From Anaerolineales bacterium (GTDB taxonomy: Bacteria; Chloroflexota; Anaerolineae; 4572-78; J111), in assembly GCA_020634855.1 (NCBI GenBank), contig JACKAU010000002.1, positions 434,001-498,000 of the forward strand: a DNA stretch of 64,000 bases. The letters run 5' to 3'. Numbering within the stretch: position 1 is the stretch's first letter; each line of letters begins with the position of its first letter. Both the position numbers and the translations under genes were made by a program. Shown here piece by piece: positions 24,689 through 34,449 of the stretch. The notes under the pieces are model-generated. The model was given only the letters and a program-made list of their open reading frames with translations. It was not told where the DNA came from and made no database searches.

Positions 24689-25501
24689 ATGAGAAATTTG
24701 ACGATTTTTTTTGGTCGCTGGCTGGGTCTGTCGCTGCTTGGGGGAATTTTGTTTCTCGGTGGGTGTAGTTCGGCTGGTTCATCGCCACAAAACCGGCAGT
24801 CGTTATCCCTGCCGACCCGAGAGCCGACGGTAGCCCCATCGCCATCCAGCACGCGGGTTATGCCGATTGAGGTGCTGACGCCCCCACCCACAGGCACCAC
24901 TACCCCTATCCCTGACGAGGCGCTAGGACTGGTAGTTGAAGTCCTCGACGGCGATACCCTGGCCGTTGTAATGGATGGTGATCCCCCAAATCTCGCCTAT
25001 ACGGTGAAACTACTGGGCATCGAAGCGCCTGAATTGACCGAGCCATGGGGCGTTGTGGCCTTTGAAGCTAATCAGCGATTGGCTAATTTAAAGGTGGTCC
25101 GCCTGGTGAGAGATGAAACTGACTATGACGACGACGGCAACCTACTGCGTTACGTTTACATCGACAATCAAATGCTGAATATTCTCTTGACAGAGCAAGG
25201 ACTGGTTAGCGCTCAAATCATCGAGCCGAACAGCCGATTTGAGTCGCAGATTGAAGCCGCGCAGAATCGCGCCCAAGAGGGAAGACTGGGCATCTGGAGC
25301 CAAACGACTCCAACCCCAACTGTAGAACGAGCCACCCGACCGACCCAAGAAGCGACAGAATCAACCCCAGCAGCCACAGAGGAACCTGAAGAAACCACAA
25401 CACCCGCTTCAACCCAGGGCACCCCTACCACGACACCCACCGAAACCCCAACTGAAGCAGCTACATCTGAGCCGACAGTAGAACCGACTTCCGAAAGTTA
25501 A
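24689..25501 (+). CDS. Lipoprotein with thermonuclease-like (SNase) domain
   Basis: 270 residues. An export signal ends in the lipobox LGGC (about residue 26), so the protein is probably anchored on the outer face of the membrane. Residues about 75-205 follow the staphylococcal nuclease OB fold: VVEVLDGDTLAVV, KLLGIEAPE, then LRYVYIDNQMLNILLTEQGLV and a final AQEGRLGIW. The usual catalytic Arg of VRLIGIDTPE is replaced by the KLLGIEAPE version, so nuclease activity is uncertain. A Thr/Pro/Glu-rich tail (about 205-270) follows. GAGGA precedes the ATG and TATAAT lies at 24654. It converges on the receiver protein at 25525. Confidence 0.82.
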   Translation: MRNLTIFFGRWLGLSLLGGILFLGGCSSAGSSPQNRQSLSLPTREPTVAPSPSSTRVMPIEVLTPPPTGTTTPIPDEALGLVVEVLDGDTLAVVMDGDPPNLAYTVKLLGIEAPELTEPWGVVAFEANQRLANLKVVRLVRDETDYDDDGNLLRYVYIDNQMLNILLTEQGLVSAQIIEPNSRFESQIEAAQNRAQEGRLGIWSQTTPTPTVERATRPTQEATESTPAATEEPEETTTPASTQGTPTTTPTETPTEAATSEPTVEPTSES

Positions 25502-25524
25502 TGAGGCTCTAACAACCGCTTTGC

Positions 25525-26322
25525 CTATTTCTTGGCCGCAACCGCGACCGATAATCGATTTAGCTGCTGTTCCATATCTTGCGACATCAACCGCATGGCC
25601 TCTGACAAATTGCGTAGTTCATGAGCCAAACGCTGCGCCTCTTTTTGGTACTTGGTGGCCTGAGCTTTTTGAGCCAAAACCGTCTCCTCAAGCGAATTAA
25701 CGCGACCTTCTGACTTTTCAAAAGCCGTCTTAGCCTGCGACAACATCCTATTAAGGCGAAGATTATCTTTCTCACAACTTTCTAACCGCTCATCATTGCC
25801 AAGGAGGCCGGTGTGATTGTTTGATGCGCGCCGTTGGTACTTTTTCAACAGGCTCTCCCGCTGAATAAGCAATGATTTCATTTTCCCCAACTGCTCTTCT
25901 AAAGAGTCGATTTTAGCTTGGGTTTTTAGTTTATCCAGATAAGACTCAGGCGAAACCGGTTGAGGCTGAAAAGCACGGTCTAATGCCGCTTGCATTTCTT
26001 CAAAGGTAAAAGGCTTAATCAGATAGTCACGTGCCCCCAGACGTAGCGCTCTAACGGCCGTCTCTTCTGTGCCGTGAAAGGTCATTACAATCGCTGGAGT
26101 ATAAATCTGTTTTTCTCGAAGACGTTCTAAGACATCCAGACCGTTCATTCTAGGTAATTTTAAATCGGTAATGATCAGATCCGGGCTTTCTCGCTCGGCT
26201 TTTTCCAGCCCGGTCTTACCGTCCATAGCCGTGATCACATCATACCCTTTCGGCTTTAGGATGTTATTAACAATGAAGACAATATTCTCCCGTCTGTCTT
26301 CAATAATAAGTATTTTAGGCAT
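25525..26322 (-). CDS. Receiver domain with long coiled coil
   Basis: 265 residues from the ATG at 26322. The ATG two codons upstream is only two bases from the ribosome site GGGAGG, so the inner one is preferred. Residues 1-120 are a receiver with Asp53 in LIITDLKLPRMNG, acid pair Glu8-Asp9 and Lys in YLIKPFTFEEM. Residues about 130-260 are a charged coiled coil rich in Glu, Lys, Leu and Gln, with no recognisable DNA-binding or enzyme output. Output is therefore probably by dimerisation or partner binding. It may receive phosphate from the hybrid kinase 1 kb away, which is inference. Confidence 0.85.
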   Translation of the reverse strand: MPKILIIEDRRENIVFIVNNILKPKGYDVITAMDGKTGLEKAERESPDLIITDLKLPRMNGLDVLERLREKQIYTPAIVMTFHGTEETAVRALRLGARDYLIKPFTFEEMQAALDRAFQPQPVSPESYLDKLKTQAKIDSLEEQLGKMKSLLIQRESLLKKYQRRASNNHTGLLGNDERLESCEKDNLRLNRMLSQAKTAFEKSEGRVNSLEETVLAQKAQATKYQKEAQRLAHELRNLSEAMRLMSQDMEQQLNRLSVAVAAKK

Positions 26323-26328
26323 ACACAT

Positions 26329-26865
26329 AGCCTCCCTTCGGTGTACTGAATATATCTTCCCCGAATTAATTATAGCACAGATGATTGCAGGTTACTTTAT
26401 CAAATAGGTCGATGACATGGCCCTTAGACCAATTCATATTGATGGTGACTTGGTATTTAGCATGCTCAAAGGGATTTTGCTGGTAAGGTTCGAATTGTGC
26501 GGTTTAAATAAGCTGATTTGAGGAAACCAGGACATCAATTATGGTGGAAAAATATTTGGCGTTCTCTTAATTGTATCACAAGGAAATAGAATGCCAATGG
26601 GAAAAAAGTTCATTCCGGTCAGAGGATTTACATAAAAAACTTTACGAAATGCCCGATTCTATGATATAGTACTAATAATTTTACCACGTCTAAAAACAAA
26701 CTGACTGGCAATCATATGACAGAAGTCAGCCGGTTTACTGTCAAGATGTTGCTAAAGACCGCCGTAATGCTCAATATGACCAGGCCTAACCGGTTTAGCC
26801 CCAAATCACATATGAAAACCGGTTAGCTCTTTGTCCCAAAATACGAATGGCTATAAAGAACGAAG
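26329..26865. other. Intergenic region with ACCGGTT words, no gene seen
   Basis: About 540 bases of AT-rich sequence. The motif CCGGTT recurs at about 26735, 26789 and 26815, twice within AACCGGTT-like palindromes. It presumably holds the promoter of the giant TPR gene, but no convincing -35/-10 pair is seen. A GGTTCGAATT word near 26488 is not part of a tRNA. Confidence 0.45.
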
Positions 26866-29800
26866 ATGACCATGGCCCACGCTTCATTTAACTCAACTAA
26901 TCCAACCGAACAACGCGCCGCCTTTATTGGTCGGGTGCAAGAACAGCGCCAATTTCTGGTGGTACTCCAAGGGCTGCTCAGCCACCACCGCCGATGGGTG
27001 GACGCAGCCGCCTTGCTTGGCCGAGAGTTCGATCCCCGCCAAGGCCCCATCGACGAGTCGTATGCCTCCATCTTTTTACTCCACGGTATCGGCGGCATTG
27101 GCAAAAGCTGGCTCACTCGCCACTGCCTGACCCTGGCCCGCGAAATGCCGGTCGAACCGCCGATTCTGACCCTGTACGATGATATTTCTATCGGCCCGCC
27201 GGTGCTGGAGCCGGCCCACCTGCTCGACCGGCTGCACGACAATCTAGGCCACGCCGGGTATGAGGCGCTGGTTGATCCGTATCGCCAGGCCAAGGCCGAT
27301 TTACCGCCGATTGTCGAGCGCGTATCTCGTTATCAATTTGAAAACCGCGACCAATGGGACACAATGTTGCAGACCGCCGCCGGCCTGGTCGCCCGCAGCC
27401 GGCCGGAGATCGGCTACCACGCTTTTACCGACACCTCGCTGGCCCACACCCACGCCAGCGGCGCCGAAGTGCAGGGACAAGACGCGCCGACTCTGGCGAG
27501 AGCTTACGATCTCCTCCTGGAGAAGATGCAATCCGAAGGCAAAATCACGCCGGCTGAAATCACCCTGTTCCGCAACCCGCCGGCAGCCCAGGCCGTCCAC
27601 CTGGTCGATGCCCTTTACCAAATCGCCGCCGAGCGCCCGATCATCCTTAGCCTCGATAACCTGGAAATCGCGGTTCCACTCGAACCCTTCATTCGCGATT
27701 GCCTGGTCTTACCCTGCGACCGCGCTCCGATCATCTGGATGCTGACCGGGCGCTACAACCTGGCCGATGAACGCCTCGTCGAAATCAATCAGGAGGAGCG
27801 CCTCTACAAAGGCTACCGCGACCTGCTGGGTCACAACCCGCCCGTCGTCTGGGATATGAGCATTTTTGGCGACGCCGACCTACGCGATTATTTGGAAATC
27901 GAGGCCGAACGACGCCGGATTGAACTCCTCATCGATGACGAACTGATTGAAGCGATCAAAGCCACCAGCAGCGGCGTGCCCCTGGTGGTCGAGATGGTTT
28001 CCGACGCTCTGTTTGAGATGGATCGCGATAAATTCTTGAGCGACTTCGCTCTGGACGAGCGTGGCTTGCTCCCCAAAGAGCGTCTGGACAACATTACCGA
28101 ACGTTTCTTGCGCTACTGTCTGACCAACACCGACGATTTGGAGCGGGTCCAAGCGATGGCCTTGCTGCTCAAGGGCGCTGACGAAGCGGCCTTGACGGCG
28201 GTCTGGAATTTGCCGTCCGACCGCTCCGCCGGGGCGACGCTGGCCAACTTGCGCAGCCGCTACGCCTTTGTTATGCCTGACGGCCTGCACGATGCCGTCT
28301 ACGAATTCGTGCGCCGCCAACTGCGCACCAGTTGGTACAACACCGATATACGCCCTCTACTCGCCGATCGCGCCGTCCGACACTACCGCCCGCTCTGGGA
28401 GCGCCTCGACCAATCCTTCGATGATCCCGCCCGGCGTATTCGCAACCCGCAGTGGCAGCGAACTACGCGCGCGCTGGTCAACGCCTTGTTGTGGAATACG
28501 CCCGATGAAGCGGTTTTATTTCTGCTCCCGCGCTTCGTCGAAGGTCTAGGCTTTGACCGTTCCTTTTCCAATGGGCTGCTGCGACAAGCCGAAGAGTTTC
28601 TGGGCGATGACGTTTCGGTCTTCAGCCGCGATTATGTCACCCTGCTGCACCGCTTGCGCGAGGGCATGCAGGACATCGATTGGACGGTTGATGAACCAGG
28701 CCGAGCCATCGGCTCAATGTTGGAGACGTTGCTTGATGCGCCGGGATTGACGCCGCTACACTTGAGTATTCTGCATCTGCTGCACGGCAACTGGCTGGTT
28801 GAAAATCGGCAGTACGAGGCCGGGCTAGCCGCTTACTTGGAGGCCGATGCTCACCGTCCGAAGGATGCCCTTAACCTCCGAAAACAGTTAGGTAACGCTT
28901 TTTATGAATTGAGCAGCCGTCTCCTCTGGCCCGATACCTTAACCGAGACCGTGGCTTCAGAGGCCGGCCGGCAGGCGGCGCAGCGAGCCGTTGACTACGA
29001 TCCGGCCAACGGATCGGCCTGGTTCAACTTAGGCTCGGCCTTAGATCACCTGGGGCAGGTCGAAGAAGCTGTGCCGGCCTACGAGCGGGCGGTTGAGCTT
29101 GAGCCGCGCCCGCGCCACTACAACAGCCTGGGCGAGGCTTACGACGCTCTGGAACGCGACGACGAGGCCATTGCTGCCTATCAAAAGGCGGTCGAACTGG
29201 ATCCCACCTACCCCTGGCCCTACCACAGCCTGGGCCAAATTTACGCCCAACACGGCGACTATCCCCAGGCCCTCAGCTACTACCAACTGGCCATCGATCA
29301 TCACCAAAACGACCGTGAACGCGCCATCTCTTGGGACGGCTTTGGCGATGCCCAAATGGCGCTGGCCAATTACGATGAGGCCACGTCCGCTTACAAGTGG
29401 GCCACGGTTTTAAGTCCCAAGTACGCGCCGCCCTGGTACGGACTGGGCAACGCTTACCGAAGTCAGGAACAATATCCGGCTGCGATCGAAGCCTATCAAA
29501 AAGCCATCGCCTTAGATCCCGATTTCCCCTGGGCCTACCACCAACTAGGGTTGATTTACGCCCGCCAGGGCCGCTACAGCGAGGCCATCACCGAATACCG
29601 CCACGCCATCGGCCGCCACACCAGCGACGCTTCCAGCGCGGCCTCGTGGCACGATTTGGGCGACATCTACCGGGCGCAGGCTCGCCCGCCGGACGCGCTG
29701 GAAGCGTACCGCCGGGCCACCGGCCTCGATCCGCAGCGCGCCGACTCCTGGAACAACAGCGGCGAGGTCTACCTTGAATTGGGCAACACCGACGCCGCAT

Positions 29801-32800
29801 TCGAGGCATTTAACCGGACGATCGAACTCGATCCCGATTTTACGGCCGCCTGGGACAGCCTGGGCGACATCCACACCGCCGCCGGGCGCGACGATGAGGC
29901 CATTGCCGCGTACCAACGCGTTATCGAACTGGCCCCGGACGATCCCTGGGCCTACAACAGTCTGGGGTACATTTACGGCCGTCGCAATGCCTTTGAAACC
30001 GCGCTCGACTTTTACAACCAGGCGGTCGAACGTTTCGATGAGGACGAGCATTTGGCTTCAGCCTGGAACAATATCGGCGATATCTGTTTGACGTTAGGCC
30101 GGTTAGACGAAGCTGCTGCGGCTTACCAACAGGCTATCAACCTTAATCCCACTCTGGCCTGGCCCTATCACAACTTGGGAACTATCCACACCTTACGGCA
30201 AGATTATCAGCCCGCGGAACCGCTCTATCGGCAAGCCATCGAACGTCACACCCACGATGAGGATCGGGCAGTATCGTGGCAGCGGCTAGGGGATACTTAT
30301 CGCCACCTACGGGAGGATCAAGCAGCGTTGGCGGCTTATCGCCAGGCCGTGGCGCTGGGCGCGTCAAATAGCGATCTGTGGGTTTATCGAGGCGATGTCG
30401 CTTTCAAATTTGGCCTACACGAAGAAGCCGATCTGGCCTACCAACGCGCTATCGATCTGGATGATGCTGACCCCCGCCCCTACTACGGGTTAGCTGTCAT
30501 GTCGGACCGGCGTGATGCCTACGAGTCGGCTATCACCCAATATCGGCAGGCCATCGAGCGGTATCGCGATGACCGGCTGAAAGGCCTTGCCTGGACGAAA
30601 ATGGGCGATAGCTACCTGATTCTGAACATGGTCGAGCCAGCCATCGACGCCTACCGGCGGGCTGTCCAACTGGCCTCCCAACGCCCGGAAGCTTACTACA
30701 GCCTGGGCTCCATCCACGAGCAGCGCGGCGAATTTCAATCGGCGCTAGCTTTGTACCAGGGGGCGGCTAAACGAACCGAGAATAAAGGCCTTCTGGCGCG
30801 GACTTGGAACGGCATCGGCAACAGCCATCTGGCGCTCAACCGGCCCGATGAGGCGGTCAAAGCCTACCACCAGGCCGGCGAACTCGATCCTAAGCTGGCC
30901 GCGCCGTGGCTTAGCCTGGGTGACATTTATCGCGACCAAAATCAACCGGCGCTGGCCATAGACTGCTACGAGCAGGCTTTTGAATTATCTCCGGCCGATC
31001 CGCGCCCGATTTACGGGCTGGGCTTGATTCACGCCGGCCAAGCTAAGCACGAATTGGCCGCCACTTACTTCGAGCAAGCCCTGGATCGGTATCAAGCTGA
31101 AGCGGCCTCGGCCCAGGTCCAAGCCGAAGCCTGGACTCAGTTGGGCCACAGCCGGCAGGCGCTGGGTTGGGACGAGTCGGCCATCGACGCCTACCGCCAG
31201 GCCATCGAGTTAGTGCCGGAGACGGTCGCGGCCTGGAACAATTTGGGTGATATTTACGCGGCGCAGACCAACCACGCCGAGGCCATTACCGCCTATCGGC
31301 GGGCTGTCGAACTGGACCCCACCTTGGCCGGCACATGGCACAATTTGGGGGATGTCTACCTGACCTTGGAGCAGTATCCGGATGCCGTTGAAGCGTACCA
31401 ACAGGCCGTCAAGCACAATCCCGCCGATGCCGACGCTTATTTCAATCTGGGTCTCATCCACGAGACGTTGAAGCAACACCAGCCTTCGATTGATTATTAT
31501 GAGCAGGCCGTGCAGCATTACCCGTCTGCGGCCGGCGAGAAGATAGGGTTAGCGTGGCGCGGTATCGGCCAGGCGCAGCAGGCTTTGGAGCGCGAGCCGC
31601 AGGCCATTGACGCCTACCGCCAGGCGATAGCTCACCATCCGGCCGATCCCTGGCCGCATCATTATCTGGGCAGCATCTACTACCGCCGGCAGCAATACGC
31701 ATCGGCTGAACCGCTGCTGCGGCAGGCGCTGGATCGCTATCCGGCCGATGCGGCTTACGATGTGAATCGGGCGGATGATTGGAATATGCTGGGTGACATT
31801 TATCAAGCTGCCGGACGGCCCGATGACGCGATCGAGGCTTACCGGCAAGCCAGCCGGCTCGATCCCTCGCTGGCCCAGCCGCAGTACAGTTTGGGCGGCG
31901 TCTTCCGATCTCAGGCCAATTTTGTGGCAGCCAAAGCGGCCTACCGGCAGGCCATCGAACTAGACCCGACCCGGCCAGAGCCATATTATGAGTTGGGGGT
32001 GGTTCACCAAACGTTGCAGGAGTACGATTCGGCCCAGGTACAGATCGAGCAAGCTATCGAGCGCCAAACGGACCGTCAGGCGCAGGCGGCTGCGTGGAAC
32101 AGCTTGGGTGATGTCTACCGCAGCCAGCAGCAGTACGATCAAGCCATCGAGGCTTACCAACAGGCGACCCACCTCGACCCGGCCTTGGCCCGGCCCTGGA
32201 ATAGTCTGGGCGAAGTGTACGAGATTCAGAATCGAACCGGTGGCATAGCGGAAGCTTATCGGCGGGCGATCGAGTTAGACCCGTCATTGGCCGAACCCTA
32301 TCACCATTTGGGCGAACTGTCTCGCCGGCAGGGGGCGCTCGATCAGGCGAGCGCATATTACCGGCAGGCTCTGGAGCGATATCCCGCCACACCGGACTAT
32401 CATACCAACCGAGCCGCCTCTTGGGTTGGTTTGGGTAACATCTACCGCGACCGGCAACAGGACAACGACGCCATCGCCGCTTACCAACAGGCCATTCACT
32501 TCAACCCTGACGATGGCTGGCCCTACCATAATCTAGGCTTTATTTACAACCGACAAGGGGTCTATCCGCCAGCCGTCGATTTGTACCGGCAGGCCATCGA
32601 GCGATTAGAAGACGACGCCTCCCAGGCCGTCGCCTGGAACAATCTGGGCAACGTTTACAGTAGCCTGAACCGGCCGGACGAGGCCATTGCGGCTTATCGG
32701 CAGGCGATTGACCTGGACAGCGCCTACGGTCTACCGTGGCACAGTTTGGGGCGATTGTACACCGAGCAGAAGCAGTATGACCAGGCGGCAGAGGCTTATA

Positions 32801-33891
32801 GACAAGCCATCCAACGTAGCCCCGACTATCTACCGGCCTGGAGCAATCTGGGCGACGTCTATCGCCAAATGGGACGGCCGGACGAGGCCATCACGGCCTA
32901 CGAGCAAGCGATCAAGCTCGATCCCAATTACGCCTGGCCCTACCACAATCTGGGGTTACTACACGAGGAGCGAGCCGATTACGAGGCAGCCATCACCGCC
33001 TACCAACAAGCCATCGAGCGTCATACCGATCAGGTTCAGAAGGCGATTCTCTGGGATCGGCTGGGCAATGTGTATCGCTTAAGAAATGAACCGCAGCCGG
33101 CCATCGAGGCTTACCAGGAGGCGGCCGAATTTGATCCGCGCTATGCCGCACCCTGGTACAGTTTAGGCAACGTCTATGCCATGCTGGCCCAAGACCGTGA
33201 AGCCATCACCGCCTACCGCCGGGCCATCGAGTTGAATCCTATGGAGCCTTGGCCTTATCATCAACTGGCGCTGGTGTACGAGCATGGTCAAGCCTATCAA
33301 CCGGCGGCCATATTATACCGCCAGGCCATTGATCGCCATCGAACCGACGCCGACCGGGCCGTCTCCTGGGATAGTTTGGGCAATGTTTACAGCAGTTGGG
33401 GCCAGTATCCGCAGGCGATCCAGGCTTTTGAAGAGGCGGTCAGGCTCAATCCTCAGTTTGCCCTGCCCTGGAACAGTTTGGGCGATGTTTACAGCGCGGT
33501 GGGCGACTACCCCAAAGCCATCGAAGCCTACCGCCAGGCCATTGCTTTAGATCCTAATTACGCCTGGTCGTACAATAATCTGGGCCTGGTATATGAGAAA
33601 ATACGCGAATACGATTTGGCCATCGCCATTTACCGGCAGGTGTTAGATCGCCAGATCGAGGCCCAGGACCGGGCCGTTTCTTGGAACAGTTTAGGCGATG
33701 TTTATTTGACCTTGGATCGGGAGAATGAAGCGGTCACCGCCTACGAACAGGCCATTGCCCTGGACCCTGATTACATCTGGCCCTATAACAGTCTGGGCGG
33801 AATTTATGAAAAACGGGGCCAGCACGACTATGCCTACGCCCTTTACCAGCAGGCAACCCGCCGCCATCGTCAACATTCGATGGCGTTGTAA
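26866..33891 (+). CDS. Giant NTPase-TPR repeat protein (2341 residues)
   Basis: Residues about 15-450 form a P-loop NTPase module of the STAND/AAA kind: Walker A GIGGIGKS at 74-81, Walker B IILSLDNLE with Asp264, and an ALKATSSG-like helical segment at about 375 (IKATSSGVPLVVEMV), typical of the winged or helical part after the NTPase core. Residues about 450-680 are helical. From about 690 to the end there are roughly 47 TPRs. They follow a higher-order pattern: one 40-residue unit ending in an ERH..D..AVSW element, then two or three 34-residue units, about 108 residues together, with 15 long units and a partial sixteenth at the very end. The protein is cytoplasmic. NTPase-TPR proteins act as ligand-triggered switches or scaffolds; no effector domain is visible. 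The ATG at 26866 lacks a strong ribosome site. Confidence 0.88.
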   Translation: MTMAHASFNSTNPTEQRAAFIGRVQEQRQFLVVLQGLLSHHRRWVDAAALLGREFDPRQGPIDESYASIFLLHGIGGIGKSWLTRHCLTLAREMPVEPPILTLYDDISIGPPVLEPAHLLDRLHDNLGHAGYEALVDPYRQAKADLPPIVERVSRYQFENRDQWDTMLQTAAGLVARSRPEIGYHAFTDTSLAHTHASGAEVQGQDAPTLARAYDLLLEKMQSEGKITPAEITLFRNPPAAQAVHLVDALYQIAAERPIILSLDNLEIAVPLEPFIRDCLVLPCDRAPIIWMLTGRYNLADERLVEINQEERLYKGYRDLLGHNPPVVWDMSIFGDADLRDYLEIEAERRRIELLIDDELIEAIKATSSGVPLVVEMVSDALFEMDRDKFLSDFALDERGLLPKERLDNITERFLRYCLTNTDDLERVQAMALLLKGADEAALTAVWNLPSDRSAGATLANLRSRYAFVMPDGLHDAVYEFVRRQLRTSWYNTDIRPLLADRAVRHYRPLWERLDQSFDDPARRIRNPQWQRTTRALVNALLWNTPDEAVLFLLPRFVEGLGFDRSFSNGLLRQAEEFLGDDVSVFSRDYVTLLHRLREGMQDIDWTVDEPGRAIGSMLETLLDAPGLTPLHLSILHLLHGNWLVENRQYEAGLAAYLEADAHRPKDALNLRKQLGNAFYELSSRLLWPDTLTETVASEAGRQAAQRAVDYDPANGSAWFNLGSALDHLGQVEEAVPAYERAVELEPRPRHYNSLGEAYDALERDDEAIAAYQKAVELDPTYPWPYHSLGQIYAQHGDYPQALSYYQLAIDHHQNDRERAISWDGFGDAQMALANYDEATSAYKWATVLSPKYAPPWYGLGNAYRSQEQYPAAIEAYQKAIALDPDFPWAYHQLGLIYARQGRYSEAITEYRHAIGRHTSDASSAASWHDLGDIYRAQARPPDALEAYRRATGLDPQRADSWNNSGEVYLELGNTDAAFEAFNRTIELDPDFTAAWDSLGDIHTAAGRDDEAIAAYQRVIELAPDDPWAYNSLGYIYGRRNAFETALDFYNQAVERFDEDEHLASAWNNIGDICLTLGRLDEAAAAYQQAINLNPTLAWPYHNLGTIHTLRQDYQPAEPLYRQAIERHTHDEDRAVSWQRLGDTYRHLREDQAALAAYRQAVALGASNSDLWVYRGDVAFKFGLHEEADLAYQRAIDLDDADPRPYYGLAVMSDRRDAYESAITQYRQAIERYRDDRLKGLAWTKMGDSYLILNMVEPAIDAYRRAVQLASQRPEAYYSLGSIHEQRGEFQSALALYQGAAKRTENKGLLARTWNGIGNSHLALNRPDEAVKAYHQAGELDPKLAAPWLSLGDIYRDQNQPALAIDCYEQAFELSPADPRPIYGLGLIHAGQAKHELAATYFEQALDRYQAEAASAQVQAEAWTQLGHSRQALGWDESAIDAYRQAIELVPETVAAWNNLGDIYAAQTNHAEAITAYRRAVELDPTLAGTWHNLGDVYLTLEQYPDAVEAYQQAVKHNPADADAYFNLGLIHETLKQHQPSIDYYEQAVQHYPSAAGEKIGLAWRGIGQAQQALEREPQAIDAYRQAIAHHPADPWPHHYLGSIYYRRQQYASAEPLLRQALDRYPADAAYDVNRADDWNMLGDIYQAAGRPDDAIEAYRQASRLDPSLAQPQYSLGGVFRSQANFVAAKAAYRQAIELDPTRPEPYYELGVVHQTLQEYDSAQVQIEQAIERQTDRQAQAAAWNSLGDVYRSQQQYDQAIEAYQQATHLDPALARPWNSLGEVYEIQNRTGGIAEAYRRAIELDPSLAEPYHHLGELSRRQGALDQASAYYRQALERYPATPDYHTNRAASWVGLGNIYRDRQQDNDAIAAYQQAIHFNPDDGWPYHNLGFIYNRQGVYPPAVDLYRQAIERLEDDASQAVAWNNLGNVYSSLNRPDEAIAAYRQAIDLDSAYGLPWHSLGRLYTEQKQYDQAAEAYRQAIQRSPDYLPAWSNLGDVYRQMGRPDEAITAYEQAIKLDPNYAWPYHNLGLLHEERADYEAAITAYQQAIERHTDQVQKAILWDRLGNVYRLRNEPQPAIEAYQEAAEFDPRYAAPWYSLGNVYAMLAQDREAITAYRRAIELNPMEPWPYHQLALVYEHGQAYQPAAILYRQAIDRHRTDADRAVSWDSLGNVYSSWGQYPQAIQAFEEAVRLNPQFALPWNSLGDVYSAVGDYPKAIEAYRQAIALDPNYAWSYNNLGLVYEKIREYDLAIAIYRQVLDRQIEAQDRAVSWNSLGDVYLTLDRENEAVTAYEQAIALDPDYIWPYNSLGGIYEKRGQHDYAYALYQQATRRHRQHSMAL

Positions 33892-33914
33892 ACAAATTTT
33901 AAAGTCGATCCACT

Positions 33915-33947
33915 CAAAAAACCACCTCTTGGACAGGTGGTTTTTTT
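33915..33947 (+). terminator. Intrinsic terminator of the TPR gene
   Basis: AAAACCACCT and AGGTGGTTTT form a 10-bp stem around a 7-base loop, followed by a run of T. It separates the TPR gene from the cassette that follows. Confidence 0.9.
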
Positions 33948-34021
33948 GTTTTTTTGCTCTTAACAATGGTAAAATGGGGCGATTTTGTTGATTACTTCAA
34001 TTATGGAGAGGGGACTATACC

Positions 34022-34447
34022 ATGACCTTTATTACTGGACTGATCATCGGCCTAATTATAGGCTGGATCATTGAGTGGGTTATCGATCTGCTTTACTGGC
34101 GTCGTGATGAAAGTGTGATGCAGCAAAGACTGATCGAGGCTGAAGAAAGAATTAGAGAATTGGAAGCGGTTCTGGCCGAACGCCAATCAACGCCGGTTGC
34201 CGCGCCACCGTCACCCGTTATTCGGGAGAAAGATAACCTGGAACGAATTAACGGTATCGGCCCGGTGTTTGCTAAACGTTTAAATAACGCCGGTATCTTT
34301 ACCTTTGCCGAACTGGCTGCCGAGACGCCGGAGCGGGTCCTGGAAATTATCAACCCCGAGGAATGGCAGAAAATCGAGCCGGAGCTTTGGCTTGAAGAAG
34401 CTCGCCAGATTGCCCAAAAGGCCAATCAACTGATCAAGGACAAATAA
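34022..34447 (+). CDS. Membrane-anchored helix-hairpin-helix protein, copy A
   Basis: 141 residues. One N-terminal membrane helix (about 3-27) contains acidic residues (GWIIEWVIDLLYWRR); basic residues follow, so the rest should be cytoplasmic. A coiled-coil stretch (about 35-65) leads to a helix-hairpin-helix domain at about 75-135: LERINGIGPVFAKRLNNAGI, then FTFAELAAETPERVLEII. HhH folds bind DNA non-specifically through the GIGP-type hairpin. It begins a two-gene unit with the Ig/LysM protein three bases downstream and has a close paralogue at 37037. The ATG follows GGAGAGGGG. Confidence 0.85.
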   Translation: MTFITGLIIGLIIGWIIEWVIDLLYWRRDESVMQQRLIEAEERIRELEAVLAERQSTPVAAPPSPVIREKDNLERINGIGPVFAKRLNNAGIFTFAELAAETPERVLEIINPEEWQKIEPELWLEEARQIAQKANQLIKDK

Positions 34448-34449
34448 GC

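Noticed and set aside
26485..26500. GGTTCGAATT resembling a tRNA T-loop
   Set aside because: No acceptor stem, D-arm or anticodon arm can be folded around it.
26866..33891. Anti-phage defence protein of the STAND/Avs type
   Set aside because: The NTPase and repeat parts fit, but no effector domain, no neighbouring defence genes and no mobile context are visible. It stays an NTPase-TPR protein of unknown role.
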